From: Streptomyces sp. NBC_01750 | Lineage (GTDB): Bacteria; Actinomycetota; Actinomycetes; Streptomycetales; Streptomycetaceae | Direction: 5' to 3' | DNA: 64,000 bases | Assembly (NCBI RefSeq): GCF_035918095.1 | Contig: NZ_CP109137.1 | Coordinates: 2,668,001 to 2,732,000 of the forward strand | In this document: positions 9,471 to 18,539 of the stretch, in pieces | Layout of the letters: each line of letters opens with the position of its first letter | How positions within the stretch are numbered: position 1 is the first letter of the stretch | Position numbers and translations under genes: made by a program | Notes under the pieces: model-generated | Databases searched by the model: none | Told to the model about the DNA's origin: nothing | Seen by the model: the letters and a program-made list of their open reading frames with translations, nothing else

Positions 9471-10143
9471 CAGGAACGGGAATGGCGAGGCGTACGCGGC
9501 CGCCGATCTCGATCGTGCCGTCGGGGCCCGGGGCGGTCAGGATCTGCGACCCCCGGCCCTGCGTGATGTTCAGTGCACGGCCGAGCCGGTCGGTGAGCAG
9601 CAGGGCCGCGGCCCCGGTCGCCTCGTCCTCGTCGATGCCGTCGTCACGTCCGGGGAACGCCCGCGCCCGTACCCGGCCCGCGGCCTCGTCCTGCCACCCC
9701 CAGGCGTAGATCCACTCCCCGGGCGGCGGCACCTCCAGCGCGTCGACCTCGGCAGCCGATCCGTACTGCCGCAGCGTGCGCGGCGGCGCCCACTCGGCGC
9801 GCGCGGTGATCCAGGTGAACTCCCCGTCCTGGCGGACCCACACCTCACCGGCGGGCGGATTCACGGCCTCGAGGTCCAGCAGCCAGGCGGCACCGACGAG
9901 GGGATGCCCGGCGAAGGGCAGCCGGAGGCCCGGGGTGTAGATGTCGACCACACCGCGCTCCGGGTCGTCGACGAAGACGGTCTCGCTGAAGCCGAGTTCG
10001 GCGGCGAATGCCTGCCGGGACGCCTGGTCGGGGTAGCGGCGGGGGTCGCGTACGACACCCAGCGCGTTGCCGTGGCGGCCGTCGGCGCCGCAGAAGACGT
10101 GGAGTACGTCGAGCACGTCGAGTTCGTTCACTCCGGCATTCAA
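9460..10143 (-). CDS. PhzF family isomerase-like protein
   Basis: The 227-aa protein belongs to the PhzF / diaminopimelate-epimerase-like fold. Evidence is the N-terminal LHVFCGADGRHGNALGVV, the catalytic-region segment FAAELGFSETVFV with the family's glutamate, LRLPFAGHPLVGAAWLL and the C-terminal DEATGAAALLL. It is shorter than the usual 270-300 aa. The open frame starts at a TTG at 10143 with GGGGG upstream; a GTG at 10131 is an alternative. Its 3' end overlaps heme oxygenase by 11 bases (convergent). The reaction is unknown; most actinobacterial PhzF homologues are not phenazine enzymes. Confidence 0.8.
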   Translation of the reverse strand: MNAGVNELDVLDVLHVFCGADGRHGNALGVVRDPRRYPDQASRQAFAAELGFSETVFVDDPERGVVDIYTPGLRLPFAGHPLVGAAWLLDLEAVNPPAGEVWVRQDGEFTWITARAEWAPPRTLRQYGSAAEVDALEVPPPGEWIYAWGWQDEAAGRVRARAFPGRDDGIDEDEATGAAALLLTDRLGRALNITQGRGSQILTAPGPDGTIEIGGRVRLAIPVPAMR

Positions 10144-10332
10144 GCATCAGAGCCCCCGAGAGTGCCCGTACCGTCGCCGAGCCCGCCGAGCTCCTCTTCG
10201 GCGACTCCACCGATCAAAACAGGCCACTTGACCATTACTTGACCCCCCCGTGCCAGTGCCGTGAGCACCCCGTGATCTCGCCGTGTTTCTCCGCGCGGGT
10301 GAGAGCTGAATCACTGGACAGGTGGGTATCGG

Positions 10333-10368
10333 TCAGGTAAGCCTCGGTTAAGTTAGGTCTGCCTCACC
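10333..10368 (+). promoter_or_regulatory. two adjacent iron-box-like sites upstream of efeO
   Basis: Two imperfect iron-box sequences are spaced by a few bases: TCAGGTAAGCCTCGG at 10333-10347 and TTAGGTCTGCCTCACC at 10353-10368. Both resemble the actinobacterial DmdR/IdeR operator and lie 53-88 bases before the efeO start, where a promoter is expected. This supports iron repression of the efe operon, together with the palindrome at the heme oxygenase gene. Confidence 0.65.
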
Positions 10369-10420
10369 GGCCCCCGGGCCGGCTGTCCGTCACCCGTAAC
10401 TCTTCCATCGTGGAGTCCGT

Positions 10421-11560
10421 ATGCGACCCGTCCGTCTCTCCGTCGTCACCGCCGCCGCGACCGTGGCAGCCCTGACCGCCGTCACGGGCTGCGCCGAGAA
10501 GAGCGATGCCAAGGGTGGCGACGGCGCCGTCCGGGTCACCGCGAAGGATGACTCCTGCGAGGTGTCGAAGAAGGAGTTCCCGGCCGGGCATGTCCAGCTC
10601 GACATCGAGAACAAGGGCTCCAAGGTCACCGAGGTCTACCTCCTCTTCCCGGACGACCGCATCGTGTCCGAGCTCGAGAACATCGGCCCCGGCCTGAAGC
10701 GCAAACTCACCGCCGAGGTGAAGGCCGGTACGTACGAGATCGCCTGCAAGCCCGGCATGAAGGGCGAGGGCATCCGTCAGACGGTCACCGTCACCGGCGG
10801 CAAGGCCGTCAAGCGCAGCCCCGCGATGGACAAGGCCGTCGCCGAGTACCGCACATACGTGCAGGCGCAGGCCGACGAGACCATGCCCAAGGTCAAGGCC
10901 TTCACGGACGCCGTGCAGGCGGGCGACATCGAGGCCGCGAAGAAGGCGTACGCCGACTCCCGTATCGGCTGGGAGCGCACCGAGCCGGTCGCCGAGTCCT
11001 TCGGGGACATCGACCCGAAGGTCGACCTCCGCGAGGACGGCGTGGAGAAGGGCCAGAAGTGGACCGGCTGGCACACGCTCGAGAAGGCGCTGTGGCAGGA
11101 CAAGAAGATCGGCGCCGAGGAGAAGACCCTCGCCACCACCCTCATCACCGACCTGACCGCCTGGCAGAAGAAGGTCGGCAAGGCGGACATCACCCCGACC
11201 TCCATGGCCAACGGCGCCAAGGAGCTGCTCGACGAGGTCGCCACCGGCAAGGTCACCGGTGAGGAGGAGCGCTACAGCCACACCGACCTGGTGGACTTCA
11301 AGGCGAACGTCGAGGGTGCGCAGAAGTCGTATGAGCTGCTCAAGCCGGTCGCCTCGAAGAACGACCCGAAGCTCGTCGCCGAGCTGGACAAGCAGTTCGC
11401 GGCGCTGAACAAGCTGCTCGACAAGTACCGCAAGAGCCCGGCCTCCTACGAGTTCACCTCGTACGACAAGGTTGGCAAGGCGGAGCGCAAGGAGCTCTCC
11501 GACGCGGTCAACGCGCTCGCCGAGCCCCTCTCCAAGCTCGCGGCCGCGGTCGTCAAGTAA
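10421..11560 (+). CDS. efeO: iron uptake system lipoprotein EfeO (cupredoxin + M75 peptidase/imelysin domain)
   Basis: This is the 379-aa extracytoplasmic component of the EfeUOB ferrous/ferric uptake system. The N-terminal signal ends in a lipobox (AVTGC), so it is a lipoprotein in this Gram-positive. An N-terminal cupredoxin-like domain (about residues 35-125) is followed by the imelysin/M75 domain, which carries the family's HxxE-type segment GWHTLEKALW near residue 224. EfeO is thought to bind iron and deliver it to EfeU. It is the first gene of efeO-efeB-efeU, 15 bases before efeB, with iron boxes upstream. Confidence 0.93.
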   Translation: MRPVRLSVVTAAATVAALTAVTGCAEKSDAKGGDGAVRVTAKDDSCEVSKKEFPAGHVQLDIENKGSKVTEVYLLFPDDRIVSELENIGPGLKRKLTAEVKAGTYEIACKPGMKGEGIRQTVTVTGGKAVKRSPAMDKAVAEYRTYVQAQADETMPKVKAFTDAVQAGDIEAAKKAYADSRIGWERTEPVAESFGDIDPKVDLREDGVEKGQKWTGWHTLEKALWQDKKIGAEEKTLATTLITDLTAWQKKVGKADITPTSMANGAKELLDEVATGKVTGEEERYSHTDLVDFKANVEGAQKSYELLKPVASKNDPKLVAELDKQFAALNKLLDKYRKSPASYEFTSYDKVGKAERKELSDAVNALAEPLSKLAAAVVK

Positions 11561-11575
11561 CAGGGGGATCGATAC

Positions 11576-12823
11576 ATGTCCGAGGAAACTGACGCCCAGG
11601 CTCCGTCCCGTCGTTCACTGCTCGGCTGGGGCGGTGCGGGCCTCGCGCTCGGCGCCGCCGCGGCCGGCGGCGCGGCTGTCGCCCTGACCGGCGGGGACAC
11701 CGCCGTGCCCGCCGCCGCGAGCGGCGCGGCCGTGCCGTTCCACGGCGCGCACCAGGCCGGCATAGCCAGCGCCGTGCAGGACCGGCTGCACTTCGCGACC
11801 TTCGACGTGAAGACGAAGGACCGCGCCGAGCTGGTCCAGCTGCTCAAGGACTGGACGCGGGCCGCGGAGCGGATGACGGCCGGGCAGGCAGTCGGCGAAG
11901 GCGCGTTCGGCGGTCTCGCCGAGTCGCCGCCGGACGACACCGGCGAGGCGCTCGGCCTCAAGCCGTCCCGGCTCACACTCACCATCGGCTTCGGCCCCTC
12001 CCTGTTCGCCAAGGGCCGCTTCGGACTTGAGGGCAAGCGCCCGGCGGCCCTGGTGGAGCTGCCGGCGTTCCCCGGCGACAACCTCGACCCGGCGCGCAGC
12101 GACGGCGATCTGTGTGTGCAGGCATGCGCGGACGACCCGCAGGTCGCGGTGCACGCGATCCGCAATCTCGCCCGCATCGGCTTCGGCAAGGTCGCGGTCC
12201 GCTGGTCGCAGCTCGGCTTCGGAAAGACCTCGTCGACAACGCCGGACGCCCAGACCCCGCGCAACATGATGGGCTTCAAGGACGGCACCCGGAACGTTGC
12301 CGGGACGGACTCGGCCGCACTCGACAAGCACGTCTGGGTGTCCGAGAAGGACGGCTCGGGCTGGCTGGCCGGCGGCTCGTATCTGGTCGCGCGCCGGATC
12401 CGGATGAACATCGAGACCTGGGACCGCACTCCGCTCAGCGAGCAGGAGGACATCTTCGGCCGCGACAAGGGCGAGGGCGCGCCGGTCGGCAAGGCCAAGG
12501 AGCGTGACGAGCCGTTCCTCAAGGCGATGCTGCCGACCGCGCATGTGCGGCTCGCGCACCCGGACACCAACGGCGGCGCGAAGATCCTTCGCCGCGGCTA
12601 CTCCTTCACGGACGGCACGGACGGCCTGGGCCGCCTGGACGCGGGCCTGTTCTTCCTCGCGTACCAGCGGGACATCCACAAGGGCTTCATCCCCGTGCAG
12701 CGCTCGCTGGCGGCGAACGACGCCCTCAACGAGTACATCCAGCACGTGGGTTCGGCGCTGTTCGCCGTCCCGCCGGGCGTCCGGGACAAGGACGACTGGT
12801 GGGGCCGGGCGCTGTTCTCCTGA
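11576..12823 (+). CDS. efeB: deferrochelatase / DyP-type peroxidase EfeB
   Basis: The 415-aa heme peroxidase of the Efe system starts with a Tat signal (SRRSLLGWGGAGLALG). The DyP signature GFKDG is near residue 234 (NMMGFKDGTRN), and the heme-ligand region HVRLAHPDTNGG is near residue 322. It is exported folded with heme and is proposed to oxidise Fe2+ for EfeU or to take iron out of heme. The gene sits between efeO and efeU, 15 bases from each. Confidence 0.93.
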   Translation: MSEETDAQAPSRRSLLGWGGAGLALGAAAAGGAAVALTGGDTAVPAAASGAAVPFHGAHQAGIASAVQDRLHFATFDVKTKDRAELVQLLKDWTRAAERMTAGQAVGEGAFGGLAESPPDDTGEALGLKPSRLTLTIGFGPSLFAKGRFGLEGKRPAALVELPAFPGDNLDPARSDGDLCVQACADDPQVAVHAIRNLARIGFGKVAVRWSQLGFGKTSSTTPDAQTPRNMMGFKDGTRNVAGTDSAALDKHVWVSEKDGSGWLAGGSYLVARRIRMNIETWDRTPLSEQEDIFGRDKGEGAPVGKAKERDEPFLKAMLPTAHVRLAHPDTNGGAKILRRGYSFTDGTDGLGRLDAGLFFLAYQRDIHKGFIPVQRSLAANDALNEYIQHVGSALFAVPPGVRDKDDWWGRALFS

Positions 12824-12838
12824 CCTGAAGGGACCGAC

Positions 12839-13798
12839 GTGTTCGGCAACTACCTGATCGGCCTGCGCGAAGGCCTCGAGGCCAGCCTGGTCGTCTGCAT
12901 CCTGATCGCGTATCTGGTCAAGACGGAGCGGCGCGATGCGCTGCGTCCGATCTGGACCGGCATCGGGGTCGCGGTCGCCATCTCGCTGGGCTTCGGCTTC
13001 GCGCTCGAATTCGGCTCGCAGGAGCTGACGTTCGAGGCGAAGGAGATGCTCGGCGGCTCGCTGTCGATCGTTGCCGTGGGCCTGGTGACCTGGATGGTCT
13101 TCTGGATGCGGCGCACCGCGCGGCATCTGAAGTCCGACCTGCACGGCAAGCTGGACGCCGCGCTGCAGATGGGCACGGCCGCGCTCGTCGCGACCGCCTT
13201 CCTGGCGGTGGGCCGCGAGGGACTTGAGACGGCGCTGTTCGTCTGGGCGTCGGTTCGGGCCAGCAGCGACGGTTCGTCCGGGCCGCTGACCGGTGTGCTG
13301 CTCGGTATCGCCACCGCGATGGTGCTGGGCTGGCTGTTCTACCGGGGCGCGCTGCGGATCAACCTGGCGAAGTTCTTCACCTGGACCGGCGGCATGCTGG
13401 TGATCGTGGCGGCAGGCGTCCTGGCGTACGGCGTCCATGACCTCCAGGAGGCGCGCTTCCTCGGCGGTCTGGCGGACAAGGCCTTCGACATCAGCGCGAC
13501 GATCCCGCCGGACAGCTGGTACGGCACGCTGCTGAAGGGTGTCTTCAACTTCCAGCCCGACCCCACCGTCATCCAGGTCACGGTGTGGGCGCTGTATCTG
13601 ATCCCGACGCTCGGGCTGTTCCTGGCCCCGGTAGGGTTCGGACGGTCAGTGGGGGTCGAGGAGCAGAAGGCAACCGATGAGAAGGCTGGGTCGGGCGACG
13701 GCGGGGCTCGCGGCGATGACGGTGCTGTCGCTGACGGCGAGCGGGTGCGTGACGGTGCACGGGGAACGGGAAGTCGTTCCGTCGGCGACAAAAGCTGA
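12839..13798 (+). CDS. efeU: iron permease EfeU (FTR1 family)
   Basis: The 319-aa membrane protein has seven likely transmembrane segments and the two REGLE iron-binding motifs of FTR1 permeases (GLREGLEASLV near the N-terminus and VGREGLETALF near residue 125). It completes the Efe iron importer. It begins at a GTG with TGAAGGGA upstream. After the last membrane segment, the final roughly 45 residues are Gly/Asp/Arg-rich and lie entirely over the start of the next gene, an overlap of 122 bases. That tail is probably a read-through extension that no longer matches the family. Confidence 0.92.
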   Translation: MFGNYLIGLREGLEASLVVCILIAYLVKTERRDALRPIWTGIGVAVAISLGFGFALEFGSQELTFEAKEMLGGSLSIVAVGLVTWMVFWMRRTARHLKSDLHGKLDAALQMGTAALVATAFLAVGREGLETALFVWASVRASSDGSSGPLTGVLLGIATAMVLGWLFYRGALRINLAKFFTWTGGMLVIVAAGVLAYGVHDLQEARFLGGLADKAFDISATIPPDSWYGTLLKGVFNFQPDPTVIQVTVWALYLIPTLGLFLAPVGFGRSVGVEEQKATDEKAGSGDGGARGDDGAVADGERVRDGARGTGSRSVGDKS

Positions 13799-14669
13799 GG
13801 CCGCACAGGCGCTCAAGGAATTCGCCGAGGCGTACAACGCGGCCGACAAGGCCTATGACCCGGCCCTCGACGCGGGCCGGGTCACCGGTGCCCTCGGTGC
13901 CATCAACCAGGTCGGGCTGAAGGCGCGCAGCGTCAACTACCCGGACGGCAATCCGCAGCATGTGCCGCTGGAGCTGACGGACGCGAAGTACACCATCCCG
14001 AAGAAGGCCGGCTGGCCGCGCTGGTTCGTCGCCGATGTCGACTCCAACCGCGACCGGGACAACGGCAATCTGGACAACCGCTGGGTGCTGGTCTTCGTAC
14101 GCAACGGCGTGGACCAGGTGTGGGAGGCGGCATATCTGACGATCCTCTCCCCCAGCAGGATTCCGGCGTTCAAGACCGACAAGGACGGCTGGGCCGAGCC
14201 CGTCGCCCCGGACAGCGCGGCGCTGGCCGTCGCTCCCCGCAATCTGAGCGAGGAGTACGCCTCGTACATGCAGAACGGGAAGCCGGAGCACTTCAAGGAC
14301 GGGCCGCACACCTCGGGCTGGCGCGATTCCCGCAAGAAGGACGCGAATCTGCCGGGGATGTCGACGCAGTACATCGACCAGCCGCTGGACAGCGACGACT
14401 TCGCGCCGCTCGGGCTGACCACCGAGGACGGCGGCGCGCTGGTCTTCTTCGCCGTGCGCAACTACGAGCGGCAGACGGCCGCCAAGGGGCTGCGGCTGAA
14501 GGTCCACCCTGATGTCAAGGCGCTGCTGACGGGGGATGTGAAGTCCACGGTCACCAAGGAGCGGGTCTCCAGCCAGGCGGTCGTGGTGCCGCCGGGCGGC
14601 GGCGCGGACGCCGGGAAGGTCGATGTGCTGGGCCGGTTGACGGGTCTGACGGCGGCCAAGGGCTCGTAG
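13677..14669 (+). CDS. lipoprotein, last gene of the efe operon
   Basis: The 330-aa secreted protein has a signal peptide ending in a lipobox (LTASGC), so it should be a membrane-anchored lipoprotein. I do not recognise an enzymatic domain. The mature part is soluble alpha/beta in appearance. The start ATG at 13677 has GAAGG at 13666-13670 and lies inside efeU, so translation is probably coupled to it. The position suggests a role linked to iron uptake or the envelope, but this is inference from context only. Confidence 0.8.
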   Translation: MRRLGRATAGLAAMTVLSLTASGCVTVHGEREVVPSATKAEAAQALKEFAEAYNAADKAYDPALDAGRVTGALGAINQVGLKARSVNYPDGNPQHVPLELTDAKYTIPKKAGWPRWFVADVDSNRDRDNGNLDNRWVLVFVRNGVDQVWEAAYLTILSPSRIPAFKTDKDGWAEPVAPDSAALAVAPRNLSEEYASYMQNGKPEHFKDGPHTSGWRDSRKKDANLPGMSTQYIDQPLDSDDFAPLGLTTEDGGALVFFAVRNYERQTAAKGLRLKVHPDVKALLTGDVKSTVTKERVSSQAVVVPPGGGADAGKVDVLGRLTGLTAAKGS

Positions 14670-14674
14670 CGGCA

Positions 14675-14795
14675 CGGGTACAGGAGTCCCGTAGCGGTAC
14701 GGGAGCGCAGCCGTACGGGAGTCCCGTGGCCCTGTCGAGTCCCGTAGTGGCGCTACGAGCGAATCGGCGGTGCCCGTACGGGAATTGGCGCATCC
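14675..14795. repeat. cluster of short TCCCGTA / TACGGGA repeats
   Basis: The space between two convergent genes has at least six copies of the heptamer TCCCGTA or its complement TACGGGA in both orientations (for example around 14687, 14700, 14724, 14731, 14749 and 14776). The copies can pair with each other in several ways and probably form a complex terminator. No gene is seen in 14670-14852. Confidence 0.5.
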
Positions 14796-14852
14796 CGCAG
14801 GACGGCCGGGTCGGCGGGCCCAGGGGTCCGTCGGCCGGCCCGGGCCGCCCGG

Positions 14853-15605
14853 TCAGCGGCCGAGCGGCCAGGCCACCTCGTGCTGGTCCAGTTGTTCGTT
14901 CTCGCCCGCGTACCGCGCACACGCGTCGGTCAGCGTCTCCAGCAGCGTCAGCGGATCGGGCAGCGGATGCTCCGGCCCACGCAGCCAGGTCACCTCAAGA
15001 TCGCCCGGGAGCCGCGCCGGCGGTACGAGGACGTAGCTGCCGCGGCAGTGCCAGCGCAGCCCGGGATGCTCGTCCATCGTCTCGGGATGGCAGTCCAGCT
15101 CGCAGGGCCACCACTCGTCCTCGTCCTCGGGGGTGCCGCGGGTGGCGGTGAAGAACAGCATCCGGTCCTCGCCGGACTCGGCCACCGGGCCGACGTCGAT
15201 GTTCAGCTCGAGCAGCCGCGCAAGAGCGCTGCGGCCGGCTTCCATCGGAACGTCGAGCACGTCGTGGACCATGCCGGTCGCGGTGATGAAGTTGGCCTCC
15301 GGCTGGCCCAGGGCCCAGCGCCCGATCTGGCCGGGGTCGGTCGTGGACTGTGTCTGCCAGGCGAAGGAGACCGGGTGCCTGCCCGGGGTGGGACAGCCGA
15401 TGCGCTCACAGGAACACCGGTAGGCGACGGGGTACGCGGCGGGTGCCAGCGGCAGTCCCGCGGCAGCGGCGGCCAGCAGCAGGGTCTCGCGGCGGGAGTC
15501 CTCGGCGTCGGTGTTCTTCGGGCGCCGGCGCAGCCACTGGGGCAGCCTGCTCTCCCGGGGGAGCCTGTTCTCCGTGCCGCGGTAGCGGCCGATACCGTCG
15601 CCCAT
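14853..15605 (-). CDS. bifunctional DNA primase/polymerase (Prim-Pol) domain protein
   Basis: The 250-aa protein resembles the chromosomal actinobacterial proteins with a Prim-Pol N-terminal-like domain. After a basic start there is a hydrophobic helix (LLLAAAAAGLPLAPAAY), then a cysteine pair region CSCERIGCPTPGRHPVSF characteristic of this family, and later ELDCHPETMDEHPGLRWHC. GAGGAG lies 6 bases before the ATG. Whether it retains primase activity is doubtful: it lacks a helicase domain and an obvious catalytic DxD. Its 3' neighbour is convergent. Confidence 0.75.
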   Translation of the reverse strand: MGDGIGRYRGTENRLPRESRLPQWLRRRPKNTDAEDSRRETLLLAAAAAGLPLAPAAYPVAYRCSCERIGCPTPGRHPVSFAWQTQSTTDPGQIGRWALGQPEANFITATGMVHDVLDVPMEAGRSALARLLELNIDVGPVAESGEDRMLFFTATRGTPEDEDEWWPCELDCHPETMDEHPGLRWHCRGSYVLVPPARLPGDLEVTWLRGPEHPLPDPLTLLETLTDACARYAGENEQLDQHEVAWPLGR

Positions 15606-15903
15606 CTATCTCCTCACACCTCACGCTCGCCACCGGCGGACTCTGCCATCGTCCCACCATCCTGCTCCCCGGGTGGACACAGTTCCCAACCGGGGTAACG
15701 GTCGGTACCTTCCCGTGTCCGCCGCGGGCGGAATGGCGCAGGGGAGGACGGCGGTGCCGGAGGTCACCGGCGGTGAATCGTCTGCTTGGAGGATGAACCA
15801 CCCGATCGGTTCACAGCGCGCGGGCTCCGCGGGTCGCACGGGCCCACGCAGACCGCGTGCCTCTTGCCGTCGGCGACCGGCCGGCATGTGCTGTCCCCAG
15901 GCG

Positions 15904-16938
15904 CTACGCGTCTGACGCGCCGTGGGTGCTGTGGGGCGGCGGCCATTCGTCGCCCCATGCCACATCGCGCGCCGCGCGGTACAGCGTTCCCTGGCGCTTG
16001 GTGACCGTCTCACGGCGCAGCTCCTCCTCCTCGGTGCACAGGTCCAGCAGGACCAGGCCCTTGCGGATCTGGGGCTTGCGGGTGACGCGTGCGGCCACCG
16101 GTGCGGCCGGGAAGCGCACCGCCGCGACATAGCTGAACTTCTCGTCCTCGTACGGCAGTGAGCCGCCCTTCACCTGGCGGTGCAGCGAGGAGCGGCTGAC
16201 CCGCGCGGCGAAATGGCACCAGTCCGAGCCGCCCGCTTCATTGAGCGCGGTGATCGGGCAGGCGGCACTGTGCGGGCAGGGCGCGGCGATCTCAAGGCCG
16301 GCCTCGATCAGCCGGTCGCGGGCCTCGATGATCCGGGCGTAGCCGTCCGGGGTACCCGGCTCGACGATCACGACTGCCTGGGCCGCGCGGGCGGCCTCGG
16401 TCACGACGGCGGCCCGGTCCTCGGCGGTGAGCTCCTTGAGCACGTACGAGACCGTGACGAGATCAGTGCTCTCGATACGCAGCGCCGCGCTGATCCGCGA
16501 GCGCCGCCACTCGGCGGCGCGCAGCGCGGGCACTTTGGACGCGACGGCCAGCTCGCGGCCCAGCTCGAGGGCGGGCTCGGCCCAGTCGAGGACGGTGGTG
16601 CGCGGACCGTCCTCCTCCCAGGCCTCGGCGACGGCCCAGCTCGCCGCTCCCGTCCCACCGCCGATGTCGGTGTGCGTGGCCGGTGACCAGTCGGGTGCCG
16701 CGGCGCGGAGAGCGGCGAGCGCGGAGCGTACGGCCTCGAAGGTCGCGGGCATCCGGTACGCGGCGTACGCGGCGACATCGGAACGGTCGCGGAGCACAGG
16801 AGCGTCGGTCGGGGTGGTCCCCCGGTAGTTGACGATCAGCCGCTCGACGGCCTGCGCCGCCTGCGTGGGCGGCAGCCCGTCCAGTAGCCCGGCGAGGGCG
16901 CTGCGCAGGGCTTCCGCGGTGGGGAGGGTGTCGTTCAC
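15904..16938 (-). CDS. Rsm22-family small ribosomal subunit methyltransferase-like protein
   Basis: The 344-aa SAM-dependent methyltransferase-like protein has the nucleotide-binding motif DIGGGTGAASWA near residue 91, VLDWAEPALELGRELA, the later segment LVTVSYVLKEL, and the cysteine cluster CPHSAACP...DWCHF near residue 229 that marks the Rsm22 family. Rsm22 proteins associate with the small ribosomal subunit (mitochondrial in eukaryotes). Translation begins at a GTG. A 23-bp perfect inverted repeat lies just upstream in the divergent promoter region. Confidence 0.85.
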   Translation of the reverse strand: MNDTLPTAEALRSALAGLLDGLPPTQAAQAVERLIVNYRGTTPTDAPVLRDRSDVAAYAAYRMPATFEAVRSALAALRAAAPDWSPATHTDIGGGTGAASWAVAEAWEEDGPRTTVLDWAEPALELGRELAVASKVPALRAAEWRRSRISAALRIESTDLVTVSYVLKELTAEDRAAVVTEAARAAQAVVIVEPGTPDGYARIIEARDRLIEAGLEIAAPCPHSAACPITALNEAGGSDWCHFAARVSRSSLHRQVKGGSLPYEDEKFSYVAAVRFPAAPVAARVTRKPQIRKGLVLLDLCTEEEELRRETVTKRQGTLYRAARDVAWGDEWPPPHSTHGASDA

Positions 16939-16960
16939 CGAGAGATTCTAGGCATGCCGG

Positions 16961-17016
16961 CCGTGCCGGTGCCCTTCCCGCCGTCGTCCCCGGCGGCGGG
17001 AAGGGCACCGGCACGG
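16961..17016. repeat. perfect 23-bp inverted repeat in a divergent intergenic region
   Basis: The arms are 16961-16983 (begins CCGTGCCGGTGCCC) and 16994-17016 (its exact reverse complement), separated by a 10-base loop. The structure looks like a strong terminator, but both flanking genes start here rather than end. Confidence 0.85.
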
Positions 17017-17114
17017 AACAGCGACGAAATCGAACTGCTGGGGGCACAAAGGCAGTTGCTACCCTGACGACCGTCGCCGCACACGCTACGTGCCGCACCG
17101 CTCACGGGGGGACC

Positions 17115-18437
17115 ATGAGACAGAGGGTCGTTCGCGTGACCCTGGTGGCCGGGCTGATCGTCCTGACGCTGCTGATCCTGCTGAGCATGTGCGGCGGAGG
17201 TGAGGGCTCGGGCAAGGCCGCCGGCGACCAGCCCGGCAAGCCCGTGCGGCACAGCGCCGGCCCGCTGACCCGGCTCACCGTCCCCTCCGCGTACGACACC
17301 GGGCAGGGCTGGGAGATCTCCAACGTCTCGCCCGAGTACGCCATCGCGCAGGACAGCGGCCGTATCGCCTATCTGGAGCGGGTCGAGAAGTCCCGGTTCC
17401 GGCTGCGCACTCTCGACGCCGCGACCGGCAGGCCGGGGTGGACCGGGCCTCCCTGGCATCCGCCGGCCTCCGCGGACCAGTTCCCCCGGCTGCTCTCCGT
17501 CGCCAAGGACGGCCGGGAGTACTTCGTGACCTGGTCCTTCGGTGCGGCGGGCGAGGACGCGCTGAACACGGCCGGCACCTTTGTCGCGCTCGATCTGTAC
17601 GACGTGGCGGACGGCGCCCGGCAGCGGGTCGAGATCCCGTGGCCCACCGCGCCGACCGTCTCCGGCACCGGCCCCGGGATCCTCATCTCCGACGGAGGCA
17701 CAGCCAGCGCGGTCGTCGACCCGGTCTCCGGCGAGGTGACCCGGGTCCCGCGGAACACGCTCGGCTACCCCAAGGGCTGTACGGGCTGCCGCCGGCTGAC
17801 CGAGGTGCGCGGAGTGACCCCGAAGGGGCTGCTGCTGAGCGGGGACCCCGGTTTCTGGGTCCGCGGCGGCTGGTCCAGCCGGAACGTGGCCCCGGCCCGC
17901 ACCGATCCCGCCTCCGGAGTGCCGACCTCGGTGGCCCCCGGGTATGTACTGGCCAAGTGGCAGCCGGCGAAGGGCAGCAAGGACGCGGGCACGTACGACA
18001 TCTGGGCGGTGCATGAGGTGACGGCAGGGAAACCGCTGGTCCAGGTGCGGTGCCACAAGCCGGCGATCGAGCCGGGCGAGTATCCGCGGGCGATGCTCTC
18101 GCCGGACGGCGGCTATCTCGTCGCCGGGAATCTCGCGTTCGGCCTGGAGCGGCGCAAGGCGTACTGCTTCGAGGAGTCGGACGGCTCCAAGCCGCTGACG
18201 CTGACCACCGTGACCGATTCGGGCACGGCGTACGGCGCGACGAGCGCCCGCAGCCCGGCGGACGCGCTGGCCGGCGGCGGCGCGCCGATCGAGCTGGACC
18301 TGGCCACCGCGGTGCCCAGGGCGCTCTCGCCCAATGTCCGGCTGCCGGGTGCGGAGACCGCGGGCGTCGGCGTCTTCAGCTGGACGGACACGAAGGACCG
18401 GCTGCATCTGATCGGGTACCCGCGCCGCGAGGGCTGA
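17115..18437 (+). CDS. membrane-anchored beta-propeller-like protein
   Basis: The 440-aa protein has an N-terminal hydrophobic anchor (about residues 8-25, LVAGLIVLTLLILLSM) and a long extracytoplasmic part. It contains repeated strand patterns such as GRIAYLERVE, RTLDAATGRPGW, FVALDLYDVADGARQR and SPDGGYLVAGN, which resemble WD40/PQQ-like propeller blades. A cysteine follows the membrane segment, but the preceding LSM does not make a good lipobox, so a plain membrane anchor is more likely. The function is unknown. Confidence 0.75.
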   Translation: MRQRVVRVTLVAGLIVLTLLILLSMCGGGEGSGKAAGDQPGKPVRHSAGPLTRLTVPSAYDTGQGWEISNVSPEYAIAQDSGRIAYLERVEKSRFRLRTLDAATGRPGWTGPPWHPPASADQFPRLLSVAKDGREYFVTWSFGAAGEDALNTAGTFVALDLYDVADGARQRVEIPWPTAPTVSGTGPGILISDGGTASAVVDPVSGEVTRVPRNTLGYPKGCTGCRRLTEVRGVTPKGLLLSGDPGFWVRGGWSSRNVAPARTDPASGVPTSVAPGYVLAKWQPAKGSKDAGTYDIWAVHEVTAGKPLVQVRCHKPAIEPGEYPRAMLSPDGGYLVAGNLAFGLERRKAYCFEESDGSKPLTLTTVTDSGTAYGATSARSPADALAGGGAPIELDLATAVPRALSPNVRLPGAETAGVGVFSWTDTKDRLHLIGYPRREG

Positions 18438-18539
18438 CCCCGGACCCCGGGCGGCGAGCGGTGACACCGGGCTTCAAGGGCCGACCCCCGGGCTGCGCCG
18501 GACGGCCCAGCCCGGACGCCCCCGCTCGGACGGCCCCGG

